Source of the DNA: Bacillota bacterium
Lineage (GTDB): Bacteria > Bacillota > Bacilli > Bacillales > Cytobacillaceae
Assembly: GCA_030705745.1 (NCBI GenBank)
Contig: JAUZPT010000002.1
Location: 1 to 27,311 of the forward strand
DNA: 27,311 nt
Reading direction: 5' to 3'
Part shown: in pieces, positions 17,076 through 24,342 of the stretch
How positions within the stretch are numbered: position 1 is the stretch's first letter
Layout of the letters: each line of letters starts with the position of its first letter
Made by a program: the position numbers and the translations under genes
Notes under the pieces: model-generated
What the model saw: the letters and a program-made list of their open reading frames with translations, nothing else
Databases searched by the model: none
What the model was told of the DNA's origin: nothing

Positions 17076-17276
17076 ATGGAGCAAAAGGAATTTTTCCTCA
17101 ATGATGTGGTGGAAATGAAAAAAGCACATCCGTGCGGAGCAAATCGCTGGAAGGTGATCCGTATGGGGATGGATATTCGCATTAAGTGTGAAGGATGCGG
17201 ACATAGCGTTCTAATTCCAAGAAAAGAATTTGCCCGTAAAATCAAGAAAATACTGGAGCGGCATGAAGGAGAATAA
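17076..17276 (+). CDS. DUF951 family small protein (YyzM-like)
   Basis: A 66-residue protein with the DUF951 pattern: DVVEMKKAHPCGANRWKVIRMG, then IRIKCEGCGHSVLIPRKEF. Cys20, Cys38 and Cys41, with His18 or His43, could bind a metal ion, but this is inference. AAAGGGTGA precedes the ATG. The family lies beside the MscS gene and ychF in many Bacilli and has no proven function. Its terminator overlaps the end of the gene. Confidence 0.9.
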   Translation: MEQKEFFLNDVVEMKKAHPCGANRWKVIRMGMDIRIKCEGCGHSVLIPRKEFARKIKKILERHEGE

Positions 17277-17294
17277 ACTTCATGCTTTTTTTTT
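17261..17294 (+). terminator. Rho-independent terminator after the DUF951 gene
   Basis: GCATGAAG (17261-17268), nine-base loop that includes the stop codon, CTTCATGC (17278-17285), then nine T. Confidence 0.9.
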
Positions 17295-17320
17295 CGGCAC
17301 ATTTATATTAATCTTAGAAA

Positions 17321-17557
17321 AAAGGCGTAAGTGCCCTGGTAGCCCCGATAAAGAAGACTTGGTTCTGCGTTAGCAGAACCTTAGTCGCACTTATGCGAGC
17401 GTAGCGTAGCCAAGCGCAGGCCGACTAAAATCGCCGCGTCCTGCGGCAACGTCGGCACTAGGACATCCTGTCCGTCGAAGGGCCTGCAGGTGAAGTCGTT
17501 CTTTGACTTCAACGGAAGGACCGAAGCGACCTCGAGGGGCTGGGCGCTGGAGCTGGA
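17321..17557. repeat. Structured Bacillaceae-type intergenic repeat, about 240 bases
   Basis: A GC-rich block unlike its AT-rich surroundings. The ends pair: AGTGCCC (17330-17336) with GGGCGCT (17542-17548), and AGCCCC (17341-17346) with GGGGCT (17536-17541). Inside are at least five hairpins: GGTTCTGC/GCAGAACC (17361-17380), TCGCA/TGCGA (17385-17398), GCCGC/GCGGC (17433-17447) nested in CCGAC/GTCGG (17421-17455), GGACA/TGTCC (17461-17473), and TGAAGTC/GACTTCA (17491-17511). The end sequence GCGCTGGAGCTGGA resembles repeats I recall from many Bacillaceae genomes. It has no convincing ORF and fills most of the 375-base gap (17277-17651). Whether it is transcribed or mobile is unknown. Confidence 0.8.
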
Positions 17558-17651
17558 TTACTATAAACCTATTTCGAGTTATCAACAATGTAAAATTTAA
17601 TAAGTACTTAGCGATAAAAAAAGTAAATTTTTAGGGGGAGGGGCTGAAGAT

Positions 17652-19658
17652 ATGAATGATATTCGACAATCGGCCTGTCCGTTAAATTGTTGGGATAGCT
17701 GTGGTTTTCATGTAACCGTCGAAAATGGAAAAGTAGTAAAGGTGGACGGTGATCCAACTCACCCTATTACAAAAGGGAAAATTTGCGGTCGGGGACGAAT
17801 GCTTGAGACAAGAGCGAATTCACCCGAGAGGCTGTTATATCCACTGAAAAAAATAAACGGTGAATTTAAGAGGATTTCCTGGGAGACGGCTCTCGATGAG
17901 ATCTCCGGACATTTGAAAGAAATTAAGGAAAAATACGGTCCGTTGGCAGTTCTTCACAGCCATGATTATGCCAATAACGGGTTGTTGAAAAATTTGGACC
18001 AGCGTTTTTTTAATTGTTTTGGCGGTGTAACCGAGCTAACAGGCTCTCTTTGCTGGGGGTCTGGAATTGAAGCTCAAAAATGGGATTTTGGCGATGCATA
18101 CAGCCATGGCCCGGAGGATGTGCTTGCGAGCAAAAATATTGTGGTCTGGGGAAGGAATGTCGCCAGAACGAATATGCATTTTTATCAAATGCTTCAAAAA
18201 GCACAAAAACAGGGTGCACGCTTGATTGTAATCGATCCGCTCTACAACGCAACAGCTAAAATGGCGGATGATTTTATCACGGTGAAACCGGGCATGGACG
18301 GGTTGTTAGCAGCGGGAATCATGAAAGAAATCATTCGACTCGGATTGGAGGATCATTCCTTTATTGACGCACATACTGAAGGGTATGAGGATTTGCTCGA
18401 ACTTTTGGAAGGCACTAGCATGGCGTCCATAAGTGAAATGACAGAAGTTTCTATTGAGGAAATGACTCGCCTGGCGTATGTGTTTACGGATAAACCTACC
18501 TCCACCTACATGGGTCTTGGAATGCAGCGATATAAAAATGGAGGAAATACGATTCGGTTGATTGATGCGCTTGTTGCCATCAGCGGAAATGTGGGGATCA
18601 AGGGGGGAGGCGCTAATTATGCGAACCTCCAGGTCGGCCAAAGCTTTAGCTTCGATCAAATAGCCCTTTCCCACCGCAAGGAGCAAAAGCGGCAATTTAC
18701 GATGATGAAGCAGGCGGAAGAAATATTGTCGGCAGTAAATCCAGCCATCCACATGATTATCGTTACGTGTGGAAATCCACTCACACAGGTGCCCGATACA
18801 AATAGAGTAAAGGAAGCTTTTGCGTCAGTCTCGAAGTTGATTGTTATAGAACAATTTATGACTGACACAGCGATGCTTGCGGATTATGTACTTCCGGCGG
18901 CCGCTTCGTTTGAAGAAGAGGACATTTACTATTCCTCCATGTATCATCATTACGTCAATTATGGACCGAAATTGGTGGAATCTCCGGGAGAAGCAAAGCC
19001 GGATTTATGGATTTGGACACAGTTGGCAAACCGTTTGGGATTTGGAGATGAGTTTCATTTCACGCGGGATCAATGGTTGACAATGGGGCTTGAGTTACTG
19101 GATTCAAATGGGAAGACTTTGGAAGCGTTGAAGCAAAATCATTGGCTTGAGTTGCCTGTAAAAAAAATTCCTTGGCAAGATCATGTGTTTAAAACTGCAT
19201 CGGGGAAATATGAGTTCACCTCCCAGCTAGGGAAGACTAAGGACGGAAACGGTCGTCTGAAGCTTTCGTTGCCTGAGGAGTCAAAATGGACCGACAAGAA
19301 GTTGGCCCATGAGTTCCCTTTCTCGCTGTTAACGATTCACCCGTTACGATCCAACCATTCGCAAAACTATCACTTGTATAGCAAAGAACCCGAAGTGAAA
19401 ATCGAAGTGGCACAAAACATTGCTGATGACCTGCGACTGCAGGAAGGAGACAGGGCAAGGGTTTGGAACAAACGCGGGGAGATAGAAGGTTTTATTTCTA
19501 TCTTAAAAAAAGGTCATCCGAATACCATCAACATCGATGAAGGCATTTGGAGCCGATTTGGAGGCTCGGTTAATACCCTGACGTCAAGCAGTGAATCCGA
19601 CAATGGCCTTGGGAGCACTTTGTATGATTGCCTCGTTAATCTGGAGAAGGTTTTATAA
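17652..19658 (+). CDS. yyaE: Molybdopterin-dependent oxidoreductase, YyaE-like
   Basis: A 668-residue member of the DMSO-reductase/formate-dehydrogenase superfamily. Cys9, Cys13, Cys17 and Cys45 (CPLNCWDSC then GKICGRG) form a [4Fe-4S] site; the molybdopterin domains follow, with Cys134 in GSLCWGSG as a candidate Mo ligand, VIDPLYNATAKMADDFI, and a C-terminal dinucleotide-binding domain (SLLTIHPLRSNHSQNYHLY). No twin-arginine signal is present, so it should be cytoplasmic. No partner subunits or cofactor genes are adjacent. B. subtilis has a similar gene (yyaE) at this locus. The substrate cannot be inferred. GGGGGAGG precedes the ATG. Confidence 0.88.
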   Translation: MNDIRQSACPLNCWDSCGFHVTVENGKVVKVDGDPTHPITKGKICGRGRMLETRANSPERLLYPLKKINGEFKRISWETALDEISGHLKEIKEKYGPLAVLHSHDYANNGLLKNLDQRFFNCFGGVTELTGSLCWGSGIEAQKWDFGDAYSHGPEDVLASKNIVVWGRNVARTNMHFYQMLQKAQKQGARLIVIDPLYNATAKMADDFITVKPGMDGLLAAGIMKEIIRLGLEDHSFIDAHTEGYEDLLELLEGTSMASISEMTEVSIEEMTRLAYVFTDKPTSTYMGLGMQRYKNGGNTIRLIDALVAISGNVGIKGGGANYANLQVGQSFSFDQIALSHRKEQKRQFTMMKQAEEILSAVNPAIHMIIVTCGNPLTQVPDTNRVKEAFASVSKLIVIEQFMTDTAMLADYVLPAAASFEEEDIYYSSMYHHYVNYGPKLVESPGEAKPDLWIWTQLANRLGFGDEFHFTRDQWLTMGLELLDSNGKTLEALKQNHWLELPVKKIPWQDHVFKTASGKYEFTSQLGKTKDGNGRLKLSLPEESKWTDKKLAHEFPFSLLTIHPLRSNHSQNYHLYSKEPEVKIEVAQNIADDLRLQEGDRARVWNKRGEIEGFISILKKGHPNTINIDEGIWSRFGGSVNTLTSSSESDNGLGSTLYDCLVNLEKVL

Positions 19659-19665
19659 ATTCACT

Positions 19666-19696
19666 AAAAAGGGCGCTGTTTTCGGGCGCCCTTTTT
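19666..19696 (+). terminator. Rho-independent terminator after yyaE
   Basis: AAAAAGGGCGC (19666-19676), nine-base loop, GCGCCCTTTTT (19686-19696). The A/T ends make it likely to work in both directions. Confidence 0.92.
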
Positions 19697-19713
19697 ATTT
19701 GATGCGGCAACTC

Positions 19714-19742
19714 TTGTCTTTTTACCTGCAAATGCCTATAAT
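19714..19742 (+). promoter_or_regulatory. Sigma-A promoter of ychF
   Basis: TTGTCT (19714-19719) and TATAAT (19737-19742) with a 17-base spacer, directly after the yyaE terminator. Confidence 0.75.
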
Positions 19743-19824
19743 TGTGAGAGGCTTTTTAAACGTAAATAAATAGCAATTATTTTGTATTTTATAGATGCAA
19801 ATGATTAAGAGGAGTGAATCCGGA

Positions 19825-20925
19825 ATGGCTTTAACAGCTGGAATTGTTGGGTTGCCGAACGTTGGTAAATCCACTTTGTTTAATGCGATTACACAGGCAG
19901 GAGCTGAATCCGCCAACTATCCGTTCTGTACCATTGATCCGAATGTTGGCATCGTGGAAGTTCCCGATCCGCGTTTAACAAAATTGACAGAACTTGTTCA
20001 ACCGAAAAAAACAGTGCCCACGACATTTGAATTCACAGATATTGCAGGGATTGTGAAGGGTGCAAGCAAAGGTGAAGGATTAGGGAACAAATTCCTTTCT
20101 CATATCCGTGAAGTGGATGCGATTTGCCAGGTTGTGCGTTGCTTTGCGGACGATAATATCACGCATGATTATGGGAAAGTTGATCCGATTGATGATATCG
20201 AAGTGATTAATTTAGAATTAATCCTTGCTGATATGGAATCTGTTGAAAAGCGAATTAGCCGTATGGAAAAACTAGCCAAACAAAAAGATAAAGATGCAGT
20301 AAACGAGTTACCTATTCTCGTTAAATTACGTGAAGCATTTGAAAATGAACAGCCGGCACGTGCGGTTGAATTTACAGATGAAGAAGCGAAAATTGCCAAA
20401 GGTCTTCACTTGTTAACGACGAAACCGATGCTTTATGTGGCGAACGTAAGCGAGGACGACGTTTCCGATCCGTCTGAAAATGAATACGTCCAAAAAGTAC
20501 GCGAATTTGCTCAAAAAGACAACGCTGAAGTAATCGTAATTTGTGCGAAGATTGAAGAGGAAATTGCCGAGCTTGACGGTGATGAAAAGAAAATGTTCCT
20601 GCAAGAGCTTGATATCGAGGAATCTGGACTAGACCAATTGATCCGTGCGGCATACAGTTTATTGGGACTGGCCACTTACTTTACCGCAGGTGTTCAAGAG
20701 GTTCGCGCCTGGACATTCCGCCGAGGAATGAAGGCACCCCAATGCGCAGGTATCATCCACTCCGATTTTGAAAGAGGCTTTATCCGTGCTGAAACGGTTT
20801 CCTATGATGATCTTTTAGCAGGAGGAACAATGGTTGCTGCCCGTGAAGCCGGTAAAGTAAGACTTGAAGGAAAAGAATACGAAGTAAAAGATGGCGATGT
20901 CATCCACTTCCGCTTTAACGTATAA
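19825..20925 (+). CDS. ychF: Redox-regulated ATPase YchF (Obg family)
   Basis: YchF is a ribosome-associated Obg-family P-loop protein that prefers ATP to GTP. The 366-residue product has G1 GLPNVGKST (near 8-16), G3 DIAGIVKGASKGEGLG, the atypical G4 NVSE that relaxes guanine specificity, a coiled-coil insert (near 130-170) and a C-terminal TGS domain (RRGMKAPQCAGIIHSDFERGFI). The ATG at 19825 gives the conserved MALTAGIVGLPNVGKS start; an upstream in-frame ATG at 19795 adds 10 residues with no family match. GAGGAG lies about 10 bases upstream. B. subtilis calls it yyaF (engD). Confidence 0.96.
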   Translation: MALTAGIVGLPNVGKSTLFNAITQAGAESANYPFCTIDPNVGIVEVPDPRLTKLTELVQPKKTVPTTFEFTDIAGIVKGASKGEGLGNKFLSHIREVDAICQVVRCFADDNITHDYGKVDPIDDIEVINLELILADMESVEKRISRMEKLAKQKDKDAVNELPILVKLREAFENEQPARAVEFTDEEAKIAKGLHLLTTKPMLYVANVSEDDVSDPSENEYVQKVREFAQKDNAEVIVICAKIEEEIAELDGDEKKMFLQELDIEESGLDQLIRAAYSLLGLATYFTAGVQEVRAWTFRRGMKAPQCAGIIHSDFERGFIRAETVSYDDLLAGGTMVAAREAGKVRLEGKEYEVKDGDVIHFRFNV

Positions 20926-20932
20926 ATAATTG

Positions 20933-20961
20933 GCTCTGCAGGTATTTCTGCAGAGCTTTTT
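20933..20961 (+). terminator. Rho-independent terminator after ychF
   Basis: GCTCTGCAG (20933-20941), loop GTATTT, CTGCAGAGC (20948-20956), then five T. Confidence 0.92.
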
Positions 20962-20983
20962 AATTTTCTTCATGGATAATCCC

Positions 20984-21012
20984 TAGAAGAAACAATGGGA
21001 GTGTTATATAAT
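20984..21012 (+). promoter_or_regulatory. Possible sigma-A promoter of tatC
   Basis: TATAAT (21007-21012) is a consensus -10, but the -35 at 17 bases (TAGAAG, 20984-20989) is poor. It lies between the ychF terminator and tatC, so tatC is probably transcribed alone. Confidence 0.45.
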
Positions 21013-21070
21013 TCGATAAGAAGTACATTTATCCGCTTTTTCTAGTGGAAAGGAAGGCAGGAATGGCACT

Positions 21071-21832
21071 TTGTTTGAAAATGATTTGAATGTATATGAC
21101 CATTTGGATGAGCTGCGCAAACGATTAATCATTACGGTGTTGGCATTCGTGGTATTCCTTGTTCTTGGACTCGTTTATTCGAAGAATATTTATCTTTTTT
21201 TTATGGGCAATCTTGGGTATAAACTGCTCGTGTTGGGACCTAGCGATATTATTTGGATTTATTTCCATTTGGCAACCGTTGTCGCAGTTGGAGGAACGAT
21301 TCCGATAGCGGCATGGCAGCTATGGTTATTTATTAAGCCGGCGTTAGAAGAAAATGAGAGAAAAATTGCATTGGCCTATATCCCTGCCTTGTTTTTGTTG
21401 TTTATTAGTGGATTGGCGTTTGGCTACTTTTTTATCTTTCCCAACCTGATGAAATTCCTTCTTCACCTGGGCGAGGGATTAGTTGTAACTTCCTTTACTG
21501 CAGAGAAATACTTCAGTTTTTTAATTAATATGACATTTCCGTTCGGTCTTGCATTCGAATTGCCGCCAGTCCTCATGTTATTAACGACATTGGGATTCGT
21601 TAATCCGTATACAATTGGGAAGCTGAGAAAGTATGCCTATTTGATCTTAGTGATTATTGCATCGATGATTTCTCCTCCTGAAATCATGTCCCATCTCTCG
21701 GTTGCGGTACCATTGATTTTTATCTATGAAATAAGCGTATTCTTTTCTAAAAATGTGTATAAAAGAAGGCTGAAATACCTGGAACTAGCCGAGCGAGAAA
21801 ATGAATTGCAAATTGAAGATAGCCCGCAATAA
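21071..21832 (+). CDS. tatC: Sec-independent (twin-arginine) translocase subunit TatC
   Basis: TatC is the membrane receptor for twin-arginine signal peptides. The 253-residue protein has the N-terminal family motif DHLDELRKRL, six predicted membrane segments, FIKPALEENERK after the second (with the conserved Pro and Glu), and ISPPEIMSHLSVAVPLIFIYEISVFF at the C-terminus. The TTG start is uncertain: a weak AGG lies 9-10 bases upstream and no in-frame ATG fits. TatC normally pairs with TatA, yet neither the 145 bases before nor the 182 bases after hold a tatA. The partner must be elsewhere if this gene works. Confidence 0.92.
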   Translation: MFENDLNVYDHLDELRKRLIITVLAFVVFLVLGLVYSKNIYLFFMGNLGYKLLVLGPSDIIWIYFHLATVVAVGGTIPIAAWQLWLFIKPALEENERKIALAYIPALFLLFISGLAFGYFFIFPNLMKFLLHLGEGLVVTSFTAEKYFSFLINMTFPFGLAFELPPVLMLLTTLGFVNPYTIGKLRKYAYLILVIIASMISPPEIMSHLSVAVPLIFIYEISVFFSKNVYKRRLKYLELAERENELQIEDSPQ

Positions 21833-21850
21833 AAAATCGGGAAGAATTGA

Positions 21851-21887
21851 AGAGGCTGACCCTTTGCTTTTGAGTCAGTCTCTTTTT
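21851..21887 (+). terminator. Rho-independent terminator after tatC
   Basis: AGAGGCTGAC (21851-21860), 13-base loop, GTCAGTCTCT (21874-21883) with one G-T pair, then T to 21887. Confidence 0.88.
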
Positions 21888-21912
21888 GTTGAAAGCAATC
21901 AAATAGGGGACA

Positions 21913-21941
21913 TTGCAATAACAGGAATTGTATGCTATAAT
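21913..21941 (+). promoter_or_regulatory. Strong extended -10 sigma-A promoter of rpsF-ssb-rpsR
   Basis: TTGCAA (21913-21918), 17-base spacer, TATAAT (21936-21941) preceded by TGC, so it also has an extended -10. Transcription would start near 21948. Confidence 0.85.
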
Positions 21942-21947
21942 TTGAAC

Positions 21948-22005
21948 TTGTGAGTAATGAACAATTGCTCCTTGCCCGTAATAGGGCCGTCTAGACCAAA
22001 AGGAG
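21948..22005 (+). promoter_or_regulatory. rpsF leader, possible S6:S18 autoregulatory RNA
   Basis: The leader has a short stem GCCC (21974-21977), loop GTAATA, GGGC (21984-21987), followed at once by CCG (21987-21989, sharing one base). Known bacterial rpsF leaders bind the S6:S18 complex through a conserved CCG next to such a stem. The full outer stem could not be resolved by eye. Confidence 0.4.
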
Positions 22006-22014
22006 GTGACAGAG

Positions 22015-22302
22015 ATGAGAAAGTACGAAATTATGTACATCATCCGCCCGAACATTGAAGAGGAAGCGAAAAAAGCTCTAGTTGAGCGTTTTAACACAAT
22101 CTTAACTGATAATGGTGCGGAAAGTGTTGAAACAAAGGATTGGGGTAAACGCCGTCTTGCTTACGAAATCAATGATTTACGTGACGGATACTACCAAATC
22201 ACGAAGGTTCAAGCTGACTCAGCAGCGGTTCAAGAATTTTCCCGCTTAGCAAAAATCAGCGAAGACATCATTCGCCATATCGTTATTAAAGAAGAAGAAT
22301 AA
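22015..22302 (+). CDS. rpsF: 30S ribosomal protein S6
   Basis: A 95-residue protein beginning [20 protein letters not shown] with the conserved block [23 protein letters not shown], matching B. subtilis S6 in length and sequence. S6 pairs with S18 on the small subunit platform. The ATG at 22015 is chosen because AAAGGAGGTGA lies 4-5 bases upstream; the in-frame GTG at 22006 is part of that site. First gene of rpsF-ssb-rpsR. Confidence 0.98.
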   Translation: MRKYEIMYIIRPNIEEEAKKALVERFNTILTDNGAESVETKDWGKRRLAYEINDLRDGYYQITKVQADSAAVQEFSRLAKISEDIIRHIVIKEEE

Positions 22303-22323
22303 GACTATATAAACGCTTTCTAA

Positions 22324-22349
22324 ATAAATGTTTCACATGAAACATTTAT
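22324..22349. repeat. 26-bp dyad between rpsF and ssb, parS-like core
   Basis: ATAAATGTTTCA, CA, TGAAACATTTAT: perfect 12-bp arms with a 2-base centre. The core TGTTTCACATGAAACA (22329-22344) differs from perfect parS by one base. It could be a weak ParB site or an RNA hairpin in the operon mRNA; I cannot tell which. Confidence 0.6.
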
Positions 22350-22372
22350 GGGGAGAAAAGGAGTTGATTCTG

Positions 22373-22885
22373 ATGATGAATCGTGTTATTCTTGTCGGCC
22401 GTTTGACAAAGGATCCTGAACTGCGCTACACCCCGAACGGTGTTCCCGTTGCAACTTTTACTCTTGCTGTAAATCGTTCTTTTACGAATCAGCAGGGTGA
22501 AAAAGAAACGGACTTCATTAACTGTGTTGTTTGGCGTCGTCCCGCTGAAAATGTTGCTAACTTTTTGAAAAAAGGTAGCCTTGCTGGTGTGGATGGACGT
22601 GTGCAAACACGTAACTATGATGGACAAGACGGTAAGCGTGTATATGTGACAGAAATTTTGGCAGAGAGTGTTCAATTTCTTGAACCGAAAAGCTCTTCTG
22701 GTAATAGGAACGACAACGACCAGTACGGCGCACCAAGAGAACAGGGTAACCCATTTGGGAACAGCAATCAGAATCAACGCCCAAACCCAAACAACAACAA
22801 TAATCAAGGTTATACGAGAGTGGACGAAGATCCATTTGCAGGTAGCGGCCAAATCGATATCTCTGATGATGATCTGCCATTTTAA
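22373..22885 (+). CDS. ssb: Single-stranded DNA-binding protein SsbA
   Basis: SSB coats single-stranded DNA and recruits partners through its C-terminal tip. The 170-residue protein has the OB-fold ([21 protein letters not shown] ... [24 protein letters not shown], about 1-105), a disordered Asn/Gln/Gly-rich linker (about 110-155), and the intact acidic tip DDDLPF. The start is the first of two ATGs (22373, 22376), 10 bases after AAAGGAG, giving MMNRV, comparable to MLNRV in B. subtilis. It lies between rpsF and rpsR as is usual in Bacilli, tying replication and ribosome genes. Confidence 0.97.
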   Translation: MMNRVILVGRLTKDPELRYTPNGVPVATFTLAVNRSFTNQQGEKETDFINCVVWRRPAENVANFLKKGSLAGVDGRVQTRNYDGQDGKRVYVTEILAESVQFLEPKSSSGNRNDNDQYGAPREQGNPFGNSNQNQRPNPNNNNNQGYTRVDEDPFAGSGQIDISDDDLPF

Positions 22886-22929
22886 CCTTGCGTGAATAAT
22901 AAAACAATATAAAAAGGAGGGAATTAACC

Positions 22930-23172
22930 ATGGCAATGGGAGGACGTAAAGGTGGACGTGCTAAGCGCCGTAAAGTTTGTTACTTTACTGCACACGGAAT
23001 CACTAAAATCGATTATAAAGATATCGATCTTTTGAAGAAGTTTATTTCTGAACGCGGTAAAATTTTACCACGTCGTGTAACTGGTACTCATGCGAAATAC
23101 CAACGTAAATTAACAATTGCGATCAAGCGTGCACGTATGATGGCTTTGTTACCATATGTTTCAGGTGAATAA
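22930..23172 (+). CDS. rpsR: 30S ribosomal protein S18
   Basis: An 80-residue basic protein: [39 protein letters not shown] and the end [10 protein letters not shown]. It matches B. subtilis S18, with one extra residue near the N-terminus. S18 is the S6 partner on the 30S platform. AAAAAGGAGGG lies 9 bases before the ATG. Last gene of the operon, followed by a strong terminator. Confidence 0.98.
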   Translation: MAMGGRKGGRAKRRKVCYFTAHGITKIDYKDIDLLKKFISERGKILPRRVTGTHAKYQRKLTIAIKRARMMALLPYVSGE

Positions 23173-23182
23173 TAAAGCAAAT

Positions 23183-23216
23183 AAAAGGCAGCAGGGGGCA
23201 TCCCTTGCTGCCTTTT
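23183..23216 (+). terminator. Rho-independent terminator after rpsR
   Basis: AAAAGGCAGCA (23183-23193) pairs with TGCTGCCTTTT (23206-23216), and inner GGG/CCC extends the stem to about 15 bp with a GCAT loop. Confidence 0.93.
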
Positions 23217-23261
23217 ACTATCATCTTTAGGGATATGAAGATAGAATTGAAATGATGGTAG

Positions 23262-23290
23262 TTGAATCCGTCGGCGCTTCTAGCTAAAAT
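23262..23290 (+). promoter_or_regulatory. Probable sigma-A promoter of yybS-gdpP-rplI
   Basis: TTGAAT (23262-23267), 17-base spacer, TAAAAT (23285-23290). It follows the rpsR terminator, leaving a leader of about 70 bases. Confidence 0.6.
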
Positions 23291-23369
23291 AGAGCTAATA
23301 GTGTTTAATCTAAGAAAGTTATGTGACCCCCCGCCCATTTGGCAAGGGGAAATCCTATGAGGTGAAAAG

Positions 23370-24314
23370 GTGAAAAATGTCCGTAGATTAACGGAAGGGG
23401 CTATACTGTTAGCCGCCTTTACTGTGTTGCTTTTAATAACGGTATACGTACCGCTTCTTGCAGTGGTGGTAAACCTATTTTTGCCCGTTCCATTTATTTT
23501 ATTTGCAGCAAAGAACGAATGGAAATTTACGTTTGTCTTTTTTATCGCTTCTATGTTAATTTCTGTTATTGCTGGAGCTATGATTGCTTTGCCTTTGACC
23601 ATTTTATACGGAATTACTGGTGGAGTAATCGGATATCTTCTTCAAAAAAATAAGAGCAGGACAGTAATTTTCCTTCTCAGTTCATTGACATTTTTAATTT
23701 TGGTTGTCGCACAATATGCAGTGAGCGTTGCTTTTTTTAAAGTGAATGTCATTCAGGATTCAATCAAAATGCTCCATGACTCACTTAATCAATCGTCTAG
23801 CATGATGAAAAATTTGGGACAGGAAAAGGCCAGCAAAAAAAGTATTGATCAAATGAAAGAAGCAATTGATTTAGCTCCTACCATCATTCCAAGCATCTTT
23901 GTGATGTCATCCTTTTTCATGGTCTTTTTGATTCAAGCTGTTTCCATGCCGATTGTAAGGAGATTCGGTATTAAGGTAGAGAAGTGGAAACCGTTTCGGG
24001 ATATTTTGTTGCCTAAAAGTTTATTGTGGTACTACTTGATTACCATGATAGTCAGCATGCTAACGCATCCGGTAAAAGGCAGTTATCTATTTATGGTTTT
24101 AATCAATCTTACATATATATTGCAGCTGTTTATGATGATACAAGGAATTTCGTTTGTTTTTTATTTTTTCCACCGACGAGGGACACCAAAGGCAATTCCT
24201 GTCATCATCACAGTTTTCTCTTTTATCATGCCGATTTTTATGAATATTGTCAGGATTTTAGGTATAATTGATTTAGGATTTGATTTGAGAAAGCGCCTGG
24301 AAAATAAAAAATAA
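23370..24314 (+). CDS. yybS: YybS family membrane protein (DUF2232)
   Basis: A 314-residue protein with about eight membrane segments, in two groups separated by a Lys/Ser/Met-rich stretch (about 135-170). It matches the YybS family, DUF2232, which always lies before gdpP in Bacilli. Function is not established. The start is GTG, 6 bases after GAGGTG. Spacing to gdpP is 28 bases with no terminator, so it shares a transcript with gdpP and rplI. Confidence 0.92.
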   Translation: MKNVRRLTEGAILLAAFTVLLLITVYVPLLAVVVNLFLPVPFILFAAKNEWKFTFVFFIASMLISVIAGAMIALPLTILYGITGGVIGYLLQKNKSRTVIFLLSSLTFLILVVAQYAVSVAFFKVNVIQDSIKMLHDSLNQSSSMMKNLGQEKASKKSIDQMKEAIDLAPTIIPSIFVMSSFFMVFLIQAVSMPIVRRFGIKVEKWKPFRDILLPKSLLWYYLITMIVSMLTHPVKGSYLFMVLINLTYILQLFMMIQGISFVFYFFHRRGTPKAIPVIITVFSFIMPIFMNIVRILGIIDLGFDLRKRLENKK

Positions 24315-24342
24315 ATATCAATTCAATTTAGGAGCTGAAGAC

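Noticed and set aside
17321..17557. The multi-hairpin block as a CRISPR array or riboswitch
   Set aside because: There are no regularly spaced direct repeats, no cas genes, and no ligand-binding core that I recognise; the paired ends fit an intergenic repeat better.
17391..17588. Minus-strand 65-codon frame in the yyaE upstream region
   Set aside because: It lies inside the structured repeat; its Arg/Pro/Gly-rich product reflects GC-rich hairpins, not a protein family.
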